A stretch of DNA of 64,000 bases from Alkalibacillus salilacus (GTDB lineage: Bacteria > Bacillota > Bacilli > Bacillales > Alkalibacillaceae): assembly GCF_030812915.1 (NCBI RefSeq), contig NZ_JAUSTQ010000001.1, positions 347,640 to 411,639 of the forward strand, read 5' to 3'. The notes beneath the pieces were generated by a model. That model ran no database searches and had not been told where the DNA came from. It saw only the letters and a list, made by a program, of their open reading frames with translations. Below, in pieces: positions 8,738-18,051 of this stretch. The position numbers were made by a program, and so were the translations under genes. How positions within the stretch are numbered: position 1 is the first letter of the stretch; each line of letters starts with the position of its first letter.

Positions 8738-8786
8738 GCTAGGTCTATTTAGCTCATAACCTGTCCATAGAAGGTAGGGAGTTAGT

Positions 8787-9539
8787 ATGATTATAACAGA
8801 ACGTGAAGATTCATTTATCATGATTCGCCAGCATGACCATGCGCTTGTAAGCGGCGAAATAGCGAAACAATGGTTGTCTAAAATTTTCGAAGGAGAAAAT
8901 TGGCGTGACCAAGTAGAATACGCTGTGTCTCATCATGACTATGCCTGGATTCCCTTAGATGCACAACCCATTTTGAATGACGAAAAAAACCAACCGCATT
9001 CATTTATGGATTACCCTGTCAAACCGAAAGTTGATCACTATTCATGGGGAGTCGACCAGGTTCATAAGCACTCAGCATACGCAGCGTTATTATGTAGTTG
9101 GCATTATGCGTCATTTTTTGACCAACAATCTGATGATCCGACCATTTCCGAATTTATTACCCGGGAAATGAATCGACAACAATCGATTAAACAGCAGCAA
9201 TTACCTGATGAATCTGAGCAAGATTTTCATTTTAAGTTACTGCAATTCTGTGATGATTTGTCGCTTTATATGTGCTTAAATGAACCAGGCACACCCAAGC
9301 ATGAAGAGATTAACATGTTTAAGAACGGTTTTAGACAACAATTTCAAGGCTTGGACGAGCCTATACAAGCAAAATGGTTAGACGAACAACGGATTGCTGT
9401 TTCGCCTAACCCATTTAAAGAGTCATTTCATCTGACGATTCCTGTTAAGGAAGTGGATAAAAACTTAATTAACAATCGTGGTCTTCAGCAAGCGTTTGAC
9501 TTAACGGAATTTGATGAACGCCATATCTATTTAGTTTAA
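8787..9539 (+). CDS. DUF3891 family protein
   Basis: A 250-residue soluble protein. I recognise the DUF3891 family from the N-terminal QHDHALVSGEIA block and the SHHDYAWIPLD motif near residue 48; the repeated His/Asp pairs look like an HD-type metal site, but no function is established. The ribosome site is GGTAGGGAG. Its last nine bases overlap the 3' end of the convergent yaaH-like gene, so the two messages would be antisense at their ends. Confidence 0.7.
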   Translation: MIITEREDSFIMIRQHDHALVSGEIAKQWLSKIFEGENWRDQVEYAVSHHDYAWIPLDAQPILNDEKNQPHSFMDYPVKPKVDHYSWGVDQVHKHSAYAALLCSWHYASFFDQQSDDPTISEFITREMNRQQSIKQQQLPDESEQDFHFKLLQFCDDLSLYMCLNEPGTPKHEEINMFKNGFRQQFQGLDEPIQAKWLDEQRIAVSPNPFKESFHLTIPVKEVDKNLINNRGLQQAFDLTEFDERHIYLV

Positions 9540-10814
9540 TTTTCGAATATTAAATTCATGATCAAGCAATGCCCAGTTCTGAGGGAAAGCTAAACCGAGT
9601 TTCCAATAACTAATTCCTCGCAAACCTTTTTCTTTAATAAGATCGAATTTGGCTTGAATACTTCTGGCGTCTTCAAACCATACTTCGTGTTGGTTGCCAT
9701 CTTCATCCCAATAATAGAAGTAAGGGGCTTGTGCTTCTTCATCGAACTCGATCGCTTGATTGTATTCACGGGCCAGTTGAATGCCTTGATTGGGACTAAT
9801 GGCTTGGGCAGGGTCGCCGCCTTCTTCATAAGGTAATGTCCAGTCATAGCCATAAGTGTTTTGACCAAGCATAATCTTATCGGCAGGAATTTCAGTTAAA
9901 GCGTATTCGACCACATCGGTGACGGGACCAATCGGCGATACAGCCATTGCCGGACCACCACTATAACCCCATTCATACGTCATGAGCACAACGAAATCGA
10001 CAATGTCACCATGAGCTGCATAATCATGTGCTTCATACCATGCCCCTGTTTGTTCGGCACTTGTTTTTGGCGCAAGTGCTGTTGAAATCATCAAGCCTTC
10101 TGGAGATAAACGGTCTTTTGCTGTTTGGAGAAATTGATTATAAGCTTCACGTAAATCTGTTGGCAAGAATTCGAAGTCAAAATGAATATCTTGATACCCA
10201 ACTTCGTTTGCTGTTGTAATAATTTGGTTAAATAATTCGTCTTGTACTTGCTCATTTGTTAGTATTCTACGGCCAAGCTCCTGGTCAAAGGAACCATCAC
10301 GTAAATTGGTGATGACCATCATGAGTGCAGTCTGATTCTCGCTAGCAATCTCAGGTAATGGCTCAATTGGCGGTGGCGTTAATGTACCATCATCATTAAC
10401 TTCATAACTAAATAATCCTAAGTAAGTTAATAATGGTGTGCGGTTGGCTGCAGATTCAATAAGTTGATCACTTACCGTGTCCCCGAACGGTTCGACATAG
10501 GCATTAGTGGATATAGTGGTTTTAGGTGCCTGAGGAACAGATAGGACTTGCCCAATCATTAAGGGTTCATTGTAATCCAAATCATTATACTCGGCTAAAT
10601 CTTCAAACGGGATATTCAGTTTTTGACCAATAGAATAAAAACTATCACCAGCTTGCACCGTATACTCATCAATAGGGATGACGAGTGTTTGCCCGACTAC
10701 TAAATCATTTGGCGTTTCTAATTGATTAATCATAATCAATTCATCTGCTGATGCTTGATAACGATTGGCGATTGAATATAAGGAATCACCTCGTTCGACT
10801 ACATGAATTAACAT
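9531..10814 (-). CDS. yaaH: LysM-GH18 spore peptidoglycan hydrolase (YaaH/SleL-like)
   Basis: A 427-residue protein with two LysM domains (about 2-45 and 51-96) followed by a glycoside hydrolase 18 catalytic domain (about 105-427). The GH18 signature DIHFDFEF, whose Glu is the acid/base catalyst, is near residue 203. No signal peptide is seen, as in SleL/YaaH, which reach the spore through LysM-peptidoglycan binding. The family acts as N-acetylglucosaminidase on cortex fragments during germination. The position just before tadA, on the opposite strand, matches B. subtilis yaaH. GAGAGGAG precedes the ATG. Confidence 0.9.
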   Translation of the reverse strand: MLIHVVERGDSLYSIANRYQASADELIMINQLETPNDLVVGQTLVIPIDEYTVQAGDSFYSIGQKLNIPFEDLAEYNDLDYNEPLMIGQVLSVPQAPKTTISTNAYVEPFGDTVSDQLIESAANRTPLLTYLGLFSYEVNDDGTLTPPPIEPLPEIASENQTALMMVITNLRDGSFDQELGRRILTNEQVQDELFNQIITTANEVGYQDIHFDFEFLPTDLREAYNQFLQTAKDRLSPEGLMISTALAPKTSAEQTGAWYEAHDYAAHGDIVDFVVLMTYEWGYSGGPAMAVSPIGPVTDVVEYALTEIPADKIMLGQNTYGYDWTLPYEEGGDPAQAISPNQGIQLAREYNQAIEFDEEAQAPYFYYWDEDGNQHEVWFEDARSIQAKFDLIKEKGLRGISYWKLGLAFPQNWALLDHEFNIRKLN

Positions 10815-10899
10815 AAACGCACTCCTCTCACTTATTCTTTATGAATTTATGAGAGCTCAATCGTTAATATGCATCCATGCCATGTTATAATGAGATTAG

Positions 10900-11370
<471 letters not shown>

Positions 11371-11398
11371 TTTGTTAACGAATTGGATTTCTTTGTTA

Positions 11399-11427
11399 TT
11401 GCAAATTCGATTTAAACGTAATATACT
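11399..11427 (+). promoter_or_regulatory. Sigma-A promoter of the SRP RNA
   Basis: TTGCAA, 17 bases, TATACT. Between it and the mature RNA is a leader hairpin, GCGC-TTTT-G-AAAA-GGCGC (11437-11453), fitting a processed precursor as in B. subtilis. Confidence 0.7.
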
Positions 11428-11469
11428 AGTATATGCGCTTTTGAAAAGGCGCTCTATAATTAAATGAAC

Positions 11470-11744
11470 ACTTGCCGTGCTAGGTGGGGAGGTAGCGGTG
11501 CCCTGTAACCCACAATCCGCTATAGTGGGACTGAATTCCCGTCCGAGGTAAAGTAGCTTTAAGGTCTGACGTCAGTGCATAGTGTTGACGTCTGGGTCCT
11601 GTGCAACGAGAACCCGTGAACCCTGTCAGGTCCGGAAGGAAGCAGCAGTAAGCGGCCCCTCTTGTGTGTCGCAGGGCAACCTGGACCGAGCTAGAATCTG
11701 ACGTAACGCTTATGGGTTACTTTATCGAAGATGGGTGCACGGCG
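11470..11744 (+). ncRNA. scr: Signal recognition particle RNA, large Bacillus type (scRNA)
   Basis: About 270 nt, with the end-closing pair GCCGTGC (11474-11480) and GCACGGC (11737-11743). The S-domain contains the universal asymmetric loop and tetraloop region GTCAGGTCCGGAAGGAAGCA. The 5' part (GGGGAGGTAGCGGTGCCCTGTA) is the Alu domain found in Bacillus but absent from the short 4.5S form. The RNA binds Ffh and targets membrane proteins. Ends are placed by comparison with the B. subtilis RNA and may be off by a few bases. Confidence 0.95.
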
Positions 11745-11758
11745 TACATAATGAAGAC

Positions 11759-11788
11759 AACTCACCTGTTAAGCGGGTGAGTTTTTTT
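11759..11788 (+). terminator. Terminator of the SRP RNA
   Basis: ACTCACC pairs with GGGTGAGT around a short loop, then seven T. Confidence 0.85.
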
Positions 11789-11826
11789 AAGATATTACAA
11801 CGACTACCAAACAATTGTATTACGTT

Positions 11827-11856
11827 TTGAAATGTCTGAATCGAATCGGTTATAAT
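11827..11856 (+). promoter_or_regulatory. Sigma-A promoter of dnaX
   Basis: TTGAAA, 18 bases, TATAAT, about 30 bases before the dnaX start. Confidence 0.7.
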
Positions 11857-11887
11857 GGAAGAAGAGAAACTAAAGGAGACTACGTCC

Positions 11888-13618
11888 ATGGCCTATCAAG
11901 CATTGTATCGTGTGTGGCGACCACAACAATTTACAGATGTTGTCGGTCAATCGCATATTACTAGAACGCTACAAAATGCGATTCTACAGTCTAAAGTCGC
12001 CCATGCTTATTTATTTACAGGACCACGCGGTACAGGTAAAACGAGTGCAGCGAAAATATTTGCCAAAGCAATTAATTGTGAGCACTCCCCTGTTGAGGAA
12101 CCGTGTGGCGAATGTGATGCATGTCGTGGCATTCAAGAGGGTTCGATTTCAGATATTATAGAAATAGACGCCGCTTCTAATAACGGTGTGGATGATATTC
12201 GCGAAATTCGTGATAAGGTAAAGTACGCACCTAGTGCCCTTTCTTATAAAGTGTATATTATTGATGAAGTGCATATGTTATCGACAGGTGCATTCAATGC
12301 TTTACTCAAAACCTTAGAAGAGCCACCTGAGCATGTGATGTTTATCTTGGCAACGACTGAACCACATAAGATCCCACTGACGATTATATCGCGTTGCCAG
12401 CGCTTTGATTTTAAACGAATTTCACAACAAGCGATTGTCGATCGTTTAAAATTAATCCTCGATGATAGTGATATTCCGTATGATGATCATGCGATTGTTC
12501 ATGTTGGTCTAACCGCTGAAGGTGGTATGCGTGATGCGTTAAGTATACTTGATCAAGCGATTGCCTATAGTGAAGATGGCCATATTCATATGGATGATGT
12601 GTTAGCAGTAACGGGGTCAATTGCCCAAGAACAGTTACTGGCAATGATTGAATCGCTCATTCAACAAGACGGGAAGCAAGCTTTAAGTTTACTCGACCAA
12701 ATGATTCAAGAAGGAAAAGATCCGAGTCAATTCGTTTTTGATTTCATCAACTTCTTACGTGACTTGTTAATGTACAACAGTGCAGATGGTATGGAAGAAG
12801 CGCTCGTTCGTGCGATTCCAAATGAGCAATTCCATCAAGTGCGTCAACAACTGACAGGTTATTGGTTAGAAGAAGCGATTTCAGTCTTAAATCAAACGCA
12901 ACAAGATATGAAATGGACGAATAGCCCGAAAATTTTAGTTGAAGTGGCGCTGTTAAATATTCGCGAACTACCGAGTGAAGCTGAAGAACAACAGGGAGCT
13001 GCCGCATCACCAGAATTATTACAACAGATTGCGAACTTAGAGAAGGAACTAAAGACACTAAAACAACAAGGTGTCTCGCAGGCTAATCAATCACAGGCGC
13101 CACAAGAAGCACCTAAGCGCCAACAAACGAACCGTCAGAAGCAATATAAAGTCCCATATGAAAAAGTGCGCCAAACGTTATCGAACGCTACAAAAGATGA
13201 TATTCAATCGGTTCGTCATAACTGGGCAACTTTTATGGATCAGTTAAAAAAGACAAGTCCACCTGCCCATGCTAAACTAGTCAATAGCGAGCCTAAAGCT
13301 GCTTCACCACAATCGCTCATTATAGCGTTTGAATATGAAATTCATTGCAAGCTCATTGAAGAAAACCAAGATATGATTGAAACAGCATTAAGTGAATATA
13401 TTGGTAAAAGGCTGACAATGATTCCAATTCCAAAAGATGATTGGCAGCCGATTCGAGAGGATTTCTTAAGTCAACAATCAGATGATGAAACAGAAACAGT
13501 TGCACCAAAAGAATCAACAGAAAATGAGGAAGGAAGTAACCCAGCTGAAGAGGATCAAGTCATTACCGAAGCCCAACAGTTATTCGGAGATGATTTTGTA
13601 GAAGTGAAAGATTCTTAA
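11888..13618 (+). CDS. dnaX: DNA polymerase III subunit tau
   Basis: A 576-residue clamp-loader ATPase. Walker A GPRGTGKT is at residues 45-52, zinc ligands are Cys64, Cys73, Cys76 and Cys79, the DEVH Walker B box is near 126, and the sensor SRCQ near 170. The C-terminal third is Gln/Glu-rich and would bind DnaB and PolC. ATG 11888 gives the conserved MxYQALYRV start behind AAAGGAG; the frame is open further upstream without support. The heptamer A-AAA-AAG at 13246-13252 is in the zero frame and followed by a -1 stop at 13273 (see findings). It heads the dnaX-ebfC-recR operon. Confidence 0.95.
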   Translation: MAYQALYRVWRPQQFTDVVGQSHITRTLQNAILQSKVAHAYLFTGPRGTGKTSAAKIFAKAINCEHSPVEEPCGECDACRGIQEGSISDIIEIDAASNNGVDDIREIRDKVKYAPSALSYKVYIIDEVHMLSTGAFNALLKTLEEPPEHVMFILATTEPHKIPLTIISRCQRFDFKRISQQAIVDRLKLILDDSDIPYDDHAIVHVGLTAEGGMRDALSILDQAIAYSEDGHIHMDDVLAVTGSIAQEQLLAMIESLIQQDGKQALSLLDQMIQEGKDPSQFVFDFINFLRDLLMYNSADGMEEALVRAIPNEQFHQVRQQLTGYWLEEAISVLNQTQQDMKWTNSPKILVEVALLNIRELPSEAEEQQGAAASPELLQQIANLEKELKTLKQQGVSQANQSQAPQEAPKRQQTNRQKQYKVPYEKVRQTLSNATKDDIQSVRHNWATFMDQLKKTSPPAHAKLVNSEPKAASPQSLIIAFEYEIHCKLIEENQDMIETALSEYIGKRLTMIPIPKDDWQPIREDFLSQQSDDETETVAPKESTENEEGSNPAEEDQVITEAQQLFGDDFVEVKDS

Positions 13619-13648
13619 TAAAATATTTGATTGAAAGGGATGGATTAT

Positions 13649-13951
13649 ATGAATAATATGATGAAACAAATGCAGAAAATGCAGAAGAAGATGATGAAGG
13701 CGCAAGAAGAATTACATGAGATGTCATTTGAAGCGACAGCTGGCGGTGGCATGGTTAAGGTTGTTGCTAATGGTAAAAAAGAAGTTACCGACGTTGAAAT
13801 TAACGAAGAAGTAGTTGATCCAGATGATGTTGATATGCTTCAGGACTTAATCATTGCAGCAACAAATGATGTCTTGAAGCAAGTAGACGACACAACGAAT
13901 GAGAAGATGGGACAATTCACGAAAGGTATGAATATGCCGGGAATGTTCTAG
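13649..13951 (+). CDS. ebfC: YbaB/EbfC family nucleoid-associated protein
   Basis: A 100-residue dimeric DNA-binding protein. It has a Met/Lys/Gln-rich N-terminal helix, the conserved [17 protein letters not shown] strand block, and a C-terminus [13 protein letters not shown] almost identical to B. subtilis YaaK. ATG 13649 is chosen over the ATG at 13640 and the TTG at 13631 because GAAAGGG then sits nine bases away. It lies between dnaX and recR, the usual place. Confidence 0.93.
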   Translation: MNNMMKQMQKMQKKMMKAQEELHEMSFEATAGGGMVKVVANGKKEVTDVEINEEVVDPDDVDMLQDLIIAATNDVLKQVDDTTNEKMGQFTKGMNMPGMF

Positions 13952-13966
13952 GAGGCATGCTAATAA

Positions 13967-14563
13967 ATGTATTATCCAGAACCAATTACGAAACTAATTG
14001 ATAGTTTCACAAAACTGCCAGGTATAGGTCCAAAAACTGCCGCTCGCCTGGCATTTTTTGTGCTAGAAATGGAAGAAGATGATGTATTAGATTTTGCAAA
14101 ATCACTCGTTAATGCAAAACGCGAGCTAACACATTGTAGTACGTGTGGTCATATAACGGATCAAGATCCATGTAGTATTTGTAGTGATGAATCGCGTGAT
14201 GGTTCAGTCATTTGTGTGGTCCAAGATCCAAAAGATGTGATCGCGATGGAAAAAATGAAAGATTTTCAGGGCAAGTACCATGTATTGCACGGAACGATTT
14301 CACCAATGGAAGGAATCGGACCAGAAGATATAAACGTATCGACGTTGATTGAACGACTTAAAGATGAGCAGGTAGAAGAATTAATCTTGGCGACGAACCC
14401 GAATGTGGAAGGGGAAGCGACGGCGATGTATATATCACGTCTCGTGAAACCATCAGGCATTCGCCTTTCCCGAATTGCGCACGGATTACCTGTCGGAGGC
14501 GATTTAGAATACGCTGATGAGGTGACGTTATCGAAAGCGTTAGAAGGACGTCGCGATTTATAA
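13967..14563 (+). CDS. recR: Recombination mediator protein RecR
   Basis: A 198-residue protein with an N-terminal helix-hairpin-helix ([15 protein letters not shown]), a C4 zinc finger ([16 protein letters not shown], residues about 57-72), a Toprim domain and the C-terminal Walker B-like segment. It works with RecF/RecO to load RecA at gaps. CTAGGAGG precedes the ATG, 15 bases after ebfC. In B. subtilis recR is followed by yaaL; that gene is absent here. Confidence 0.96.
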   Translation: MYYPEPITKLIDSFTKLPGIGPKTAARLAFFVLEMEEDDVLDFAKSLVNAKRELTHCSTCGHITDQDPCSICSDESRDGSVICVVQDPKDVIAMEKMKDFQGKYHVLHGTISPMEGIGPEDINVSTLIERLKDEQVEELILATNPNVEGEATAMYISRLVKPSGIRLSRIAHGLPVGGDLEYADEVTLSKALEGRRDL

Positions 14564-14632
14564 TTGAATGGAGTTCTAATCGTGCTAATACGCGCATAGG
14601 ATTCTACTAGGACAAGCGAAAGGAGTTCTAGT

Positions 14633-14896
14633 ATGGATCCAATTGTCGTGGTATTAGCACTTTTAGCTTTAATTGTTTTATTGTTGTTGTTTGGTGTGCC
14701 TGTTAGTATAATGCATTGGTTATCAAAGGGTGTATTTAAAATTGTCATAGGGGCATTGTTTATTTTCATTGCTAATGTGTTTGGCTCAATGTTTGGTTTA
14801 CATATCCCGATTAATTTATTTACATCTGTTGTTGCAGGATTCTTAGGCGTGATGGGTGTAGGAGCATTAGTGGCCATCCATCTGTTAATCTTATAG
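14633..14896 (+). CDS. bofA: Pro-sigma-K processing inhibitor BofA
   Basis: An 87-residue integral membrane protein with two to three hydrophobic segments and the conserved HIPINLFTSVVAGFLG block near residue 55. During sporulation it holds SpoIVFB protease inactive in the outer forespore membrane, together with SpoIVFA, delaying sigma-K activation. AAAGGAG precedes the ATG. A CATAGGAT sequence at 14595-14602 resembles a sigma-E -10 box, but no clear -35 is visible. Confidence 0.92.
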   Translation: MDPIVVVLALLALIVLLLLFGVPVSIMHWLSKGVFKIVIGALFIFIANVFGSMFGLHIPINLFTSVVAGFLGVMGVGALVAIHLLIL

Positions 14897-14959
14897 AGTT
14901 GTTGAAGGTAAAGCGAGTGCAGTATTGCATTCGTTTTATTTTTATAGCTTTGCTAAAGT

Positions 14960-15108
14960 CCGTTGTTGATATTGTGATCCGCTATCGGTGGACGCTTTCC
15001 GTGGGCACGGCTCGAGCCTCCTCGGCCGAAAAGCATGGCCTGTGGGGTCTCGAGACACGTGCTGTTCCCACTGGAGTCGCCACCTTCGCTACTCACAAAT
15101 CAACAACT
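14960..15108 (-). repeat. Dispersed hairpin repeat, copy B (basic form, inverted)
   Basis: A 149-bp copy, opposite in orientation to the others. The terminal inverted repeat on the + strand is GTTGTTGATATTGTGA with TCACAAATCAACAAC. The apical hairpin in its own orientation is GGCC-ATGCTTTTC-GGCC (+ strand 15024-15040). It sits between bofA and csfB. Open reading frames running through it are artefacts of the repeat. Confidence 0.9.
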
Positions 15109-15179
15109 AAGTGCTGCATCAATCGAAAATCAACACTATACTTTAACAGCCCTATTTTATAAAAAGTTTCATAGAACAT

Positions 15180-15209
15180 GTATAAGAATCTATTAAGCTG
15201 GGGATGATA
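15180..15209 (+). promoter_or_regulatory. Candidate sigma-F/sigma-G promoter of csfB
   Basis: GTATA, 15 bases, GGGGATGATA. The -35 and spacing are as expected for sigma-F, and the -10 differs at one position. It implies a very short leader, with the ribosome site almost at the transcript start. csfB is a forespore gene in B. subtilis. Confidence 0.5.
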
Positions 15210-15228
15210 GGTAGTGGAGGTGGAACCG

Positions 15229-15420
15229 ATGAATCAAATGACCTTTCACTACTGCCAAGTGTGTGACCAATGGAAAGCGCAAGGAATCTATGTTTTAACG
15301 AATTTTATTTGTCAGTCATGCGAACGTGCAATTGTTCAAACGAATCCTGAAGAAGAGCAGTATCAATATTACGTTGAGAAAATGAAATCTCGTCCGTTAA
15401 CGAATCAGATGTTGATGTAA
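15229..15420 (+). CDS. csfB: Anti-sigma factor CsfB (Gin)
   Basis: A 63-residue zinc protein with a CQVC ... CQSC four-cysteine site, as in B. subtilis Gin. The protein binds and inhibits sigma-G before engulfment ends and also sigma-E, helping to separate sporulation compartments. ATG 15229 has GGAGGTGG five bases upstream; an in-frame GTG at 15214 is part of that site. In B. subtilis xpaC and yaaN follow; here murB on the opposite strand follows instead. Confidence 0.85.
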   Translation: MNQMTFHYCQVCDQWKAQGIYVLTNFICQSCERAIVQTNPEEEQYQYYVEKMKSRPLTNQMLM

Positions 15421-15449
15421 TCTCCTCTCCTATTTTTTATAGAATAACG

Positions 15450-15494
15450 AAAAAGACGCAACGACTATTAACTTAATAGTCGTTGCGTCTTTTA
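15450..15494. terminator. Bidirectional terminator between csfB and murB
   Basis: A perfect 21-bp inverted repeat, AAAAGACGCAACGACTATTA with its complement, flanked by A and T runs so that it works in both directions. Confidence 0.9.
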
Positions 15495-15506
15495 AATTAT
15501 GAGCGT

Positions 15507-16427
15507 TTATTCAGGATCTTCTCCGATAATTCGAACTTCTCGTTCAAGGTCAACGCCAAATGTTTCCTTCACTGTATTTTGCACAAGTTCAATAGATTGA
15601 ATGTAATCCGTTGCCGTTGCGTTATTCTTGTTCACGATAAATCCAGCATGTTTAGTGGACACTTCAGCACCGCCTACACCTTTACCTTGTAAATGACTGT
15701 CTTGAATGAGTTTTCCAGCAAAATAACCAGGTGGGCGCTTGAAGACACTGCCACAAGATGGGTATTCTAAAGGTTGCTTGGATTCACGTTTATACGTTAA
15801 ATCATCTACGACGGCTTTGATGTTATCGTATTGGCCTGGTTTTAAAATGAACAAAGCTTCTAATACGATATAGCCTTTTTCAGGGATGTTGCTGTGGCGA
15901 TATTGTAGATCAAAGGCATCAGCTGAAAGGGTCAGTAAGTTACCATCAGGGTCCACGACAACGGCTTCTTTTAAGACGTCTTTAATCTCGCCTCCATATG
16001 CGCCAGCATTCATGAATAGCGCTCCTCCGACTGTGCCGGGAATTCCGCAAGCGAACTCTAATCCCGTTAATTGCTCGTCTAATGCGCGATAGGAGACATC
16101 AATGATTCGGGCACCGCTTTGTGCAATCATTTCATTTCCTTCGACTTTAATGTCTTTTAATTCCTTTAGGCTTAAGATAATCCCCCGAATGCCACCGTCT
16201 TTGACGATTAAATTTGAACCATTACCGAGAAGGGTGAATGGAAGTTGTTCACGGTTAGCTAATTTCACCACTTCTTGGACGGCCTCGTAGGATGAAGGCG
16301 TGACGAAGTAGTCAGCTGCGCCACCAAGTTTAGTATACGTATGGTTTCTTAAGGGTTCGTTAATCATGATATGGTCATCATCAAGTATTTGTTGTAATTG
16401 TTGTTCGATCGATGCATTAGTTGCCAT
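15507..16427 (-). CDS. murB: UDP-N-acetylenolpyruvoylglucosamine reductase
   Basis: A 306-residue FAD enzyme that reduces UDP-GlcNAc-enolpyruvate to UDP-MurNAc in peptidoglycan precursor synthesis. The FAD-binding block GGAADYFVTPSS, GNGSNLIVKDGG, and the catalytic-serine motif SCGSVFKRP near residue 225 are present. ATG 16427 is chosen because GAGGTG lies nine bases upstream; ATG 16436 overlaps that site. In B. subtilis murB is in the division cluster, so its inverted position here replaces xpaC-yaaN. Confidence 0.94.
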   Translation of the reverse strand: MATNASIEQQLQQILDDDHIMINEPLRNHTYTKLGGAADYFVTPSSYEAVQEVVKLANREQLPFTLLGNGSNLIVKDGGIRGIILSLKELKDIKVEGNEMIAQSGARIIDVSYRALDEQLTGLEFACGIPGTVGGALFMNAGAYGGEIKDVLKEAVVVDPDGNLLTLSADAFDLQYRHSNIPEKGYIVLEALFILKPGQYDNIKAVVDDLTYKRESKQPLEYPSCGSVFKRPPGYFAGKLIQDSHLQGKGVGGAEVSTKHAGFIVNKNNATATDYIQSIELVQNTVKETFGVDLEREVRIIGEDPE

Positions 16428-16605
16428 GCAGTTCATCACCTCAACGCTTTAATTTTACGCGTATGAATGGTTTGTTATAGACGCGTCAGTTTATATATTA
16501 TTCTTATTATAACACGAAATGAATATTTACCGTTTGATGCAATGTGTTTTAAGACTTTTTTCGTGTAAAATAGGGTTATCAACGAATGAAGATTAGGTGA
16601 TTAAA

Positions 16606-18039
16606 TTGGATCAAAGCCAGAAACCGCTTGTTGAAGCTTTAAAAGAGCATATTAGTAAATCACCGCACTCCTATCATGTCCCGGGGCATAAAAATGGGCA
16701 GTTATTTCCGGATGAGTTTGCTGATTGGCATCCATTCTTAGCTTATGATGTGACGGAATTACCTGGTTTAGATGATTTACATGAACCGAGTGGAGCTATT
16801 GCTCAGGCACAACAATTAGCGGCTCATTACTATGGTGTGGATGAGACGTACTTCTTGGTGAACGGAACAACAGCTGGGAATTTGGCGATGATTATGGCGA
16901 CTTGTGAAGCGGGTGATCACGTATTAGTTCAGCGCAATAGCCATAAATCCATCATGCATGCGCTTCATTTGGTAGGAGCGAGGCCGATATTTGTGACGCC
17001 AGATTTTGATCAATCAACGGGCCGATTTAGTTTATTACGTGCTGAGGTAATGGCTGAGGCTATAAATAGCTATCCAAGTATTAAAGCAGTTGTGTTAACG
17101 TATCCTGATTATTTCGGGGCGACGTATGATTTAGAATCAATAGTAACGGAAGCGCACGCTCATCAGATTCCTGTTTTAATAGATGAAGCACATGGAGCCC
17201 ATTTTAATGTAAGTGATGCCTTTCCGAAATCTGCGGTTGATTGTGGAGCGGATGTTGTCGTTCAGTCAGCCCATAAGACACTGCCAGCCCTTACGATGTG
17301 TTCATTCTTACATTTGCAGTCAGCTTATGTGTCAGCTGATCTGTTAAAATATTATTTACAAGTGTTTCAATCAAGTAGTCCATCTTATTTAATTATGATG
17401 AGCTTAGATCTAGCTCGTTATACAGTTGCGAATCTACATAAGGAAGACTTGAAGAAGACGCTTGATTGGATAGAAAAGTTTAACAAGGCGATTAATCAGC
17501 TCGATGGTTTTCAAGTGTCAGAAGTTCGTAAACGTGCTGATGATCCTTTAAAAACGATCATAACGTCCGATCGTTATAACTTACACGATGTGTTAATGTG
17601 GCTACATGAGAATGGAATTGACGCTGAATTGGTCAGTGAGCAACAGCTATTATTAATTCATGGCTTAAATTCAGACGATGAATCGTGGAGTGAGCGAATA
17701 CGAGCTACGATGGATTGTTTGAAAGGCATTCCATTTAAGCAAAACCATGATAAAATAGAAACTAATATCTCATTTCAAAGCGGTATTGTTCGTTTGCCAT
17801 ATTCTTATAAAGATTTAGCGCAATTCAGCCAAGAATCTATTGATTTTCAAGAAGCAGTTGGTCGGATTGCTGCTGAGTCGATTACCCCTTACCCGCCAGG
17901 TATTCCTGTCATCGTAGAAGGGGAAATCATTACGGATGAAGCGGTAGAAATGATTGAACAAGCAAAAGCTGAAACTGTCCATATTCAAAAGACAGGTTCT
18001 TCTAGTCATACACAGATTAAGGTTTATTCTATAGAGTAA
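16606..18039 (+). CDS. yaaO: Orn/Lys/Arg decarboxylase family protein (YaaO-like)
   Basis: A 477-residue PLP-dependent fold-type I decarboxylase-like protein. The N-terminal HVPGHKNG motif, the substrate loop DVTELPGLDDLHEPSG, and the PLP lysine in SAHKTLPALTM near residue 223 are clear. Sequence alone does not say which amino acid is used. The start is TTG 16606, with TTAGGTGA five bases away; the GTG at 16597 overlaps it. It lies directly upstream of tmk, as in B. subtilis. Confidence 0.88.
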   Translation: MDQSQKPLVEALKEHISKSPHSYHVPGHKNGQLFPDEFADWHPFLAYDVTELPGLDDLHEPSGAIAQAQQLAAHYYGVDETYFLVNGTTAGNLAMIMATCEAGDHVLVQRNSHKSIMHALHLVGARPIFVTPDFDQSTGRFSLLRAEVMAEAINSYPSIKAVVLTYPDYFGATYDLESIVTEAHAHQIPVLIDEAHGAHFNVSDAFPKSAVDCGADVVVQSAHKTLPALTMCSFLHLQSAYVSADLLKYYLQVFQSSSPSYLIMMSLDLARYTVANLHKEDLKKTLDWIEKFNKAINQLDGFQVSEVRKRADDPLKTIITSDRYNLHDVLMWLHENGIDAELVSEQQLLLIHGLNSDDESWSERIRATMDCLKGIPFKQNHDKIETNISFQSGIVRLPYSYKDLAQFSQESIDFQEAVGRIAAESITPYPPGIPVIVEGEIITDEAVEMIEQAKAETVHIQKTGSSSHTQIKVYSIE

Positions 18040-18051
18040 AGGAAGAGTGTT

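Noticed and set aside
8732..8759. Terminator after the PfpI-like gene
   Set aside because: The inverted repeat TTATGAGCT/AGCTCATAA is perfect but has no T run; kept only as a note in the gene entry.
14266..14877. Minus-strand 203-codon frame over recR and bofA
   Set aside because: It is antisense to two well-supported genes and has no recognisable family.
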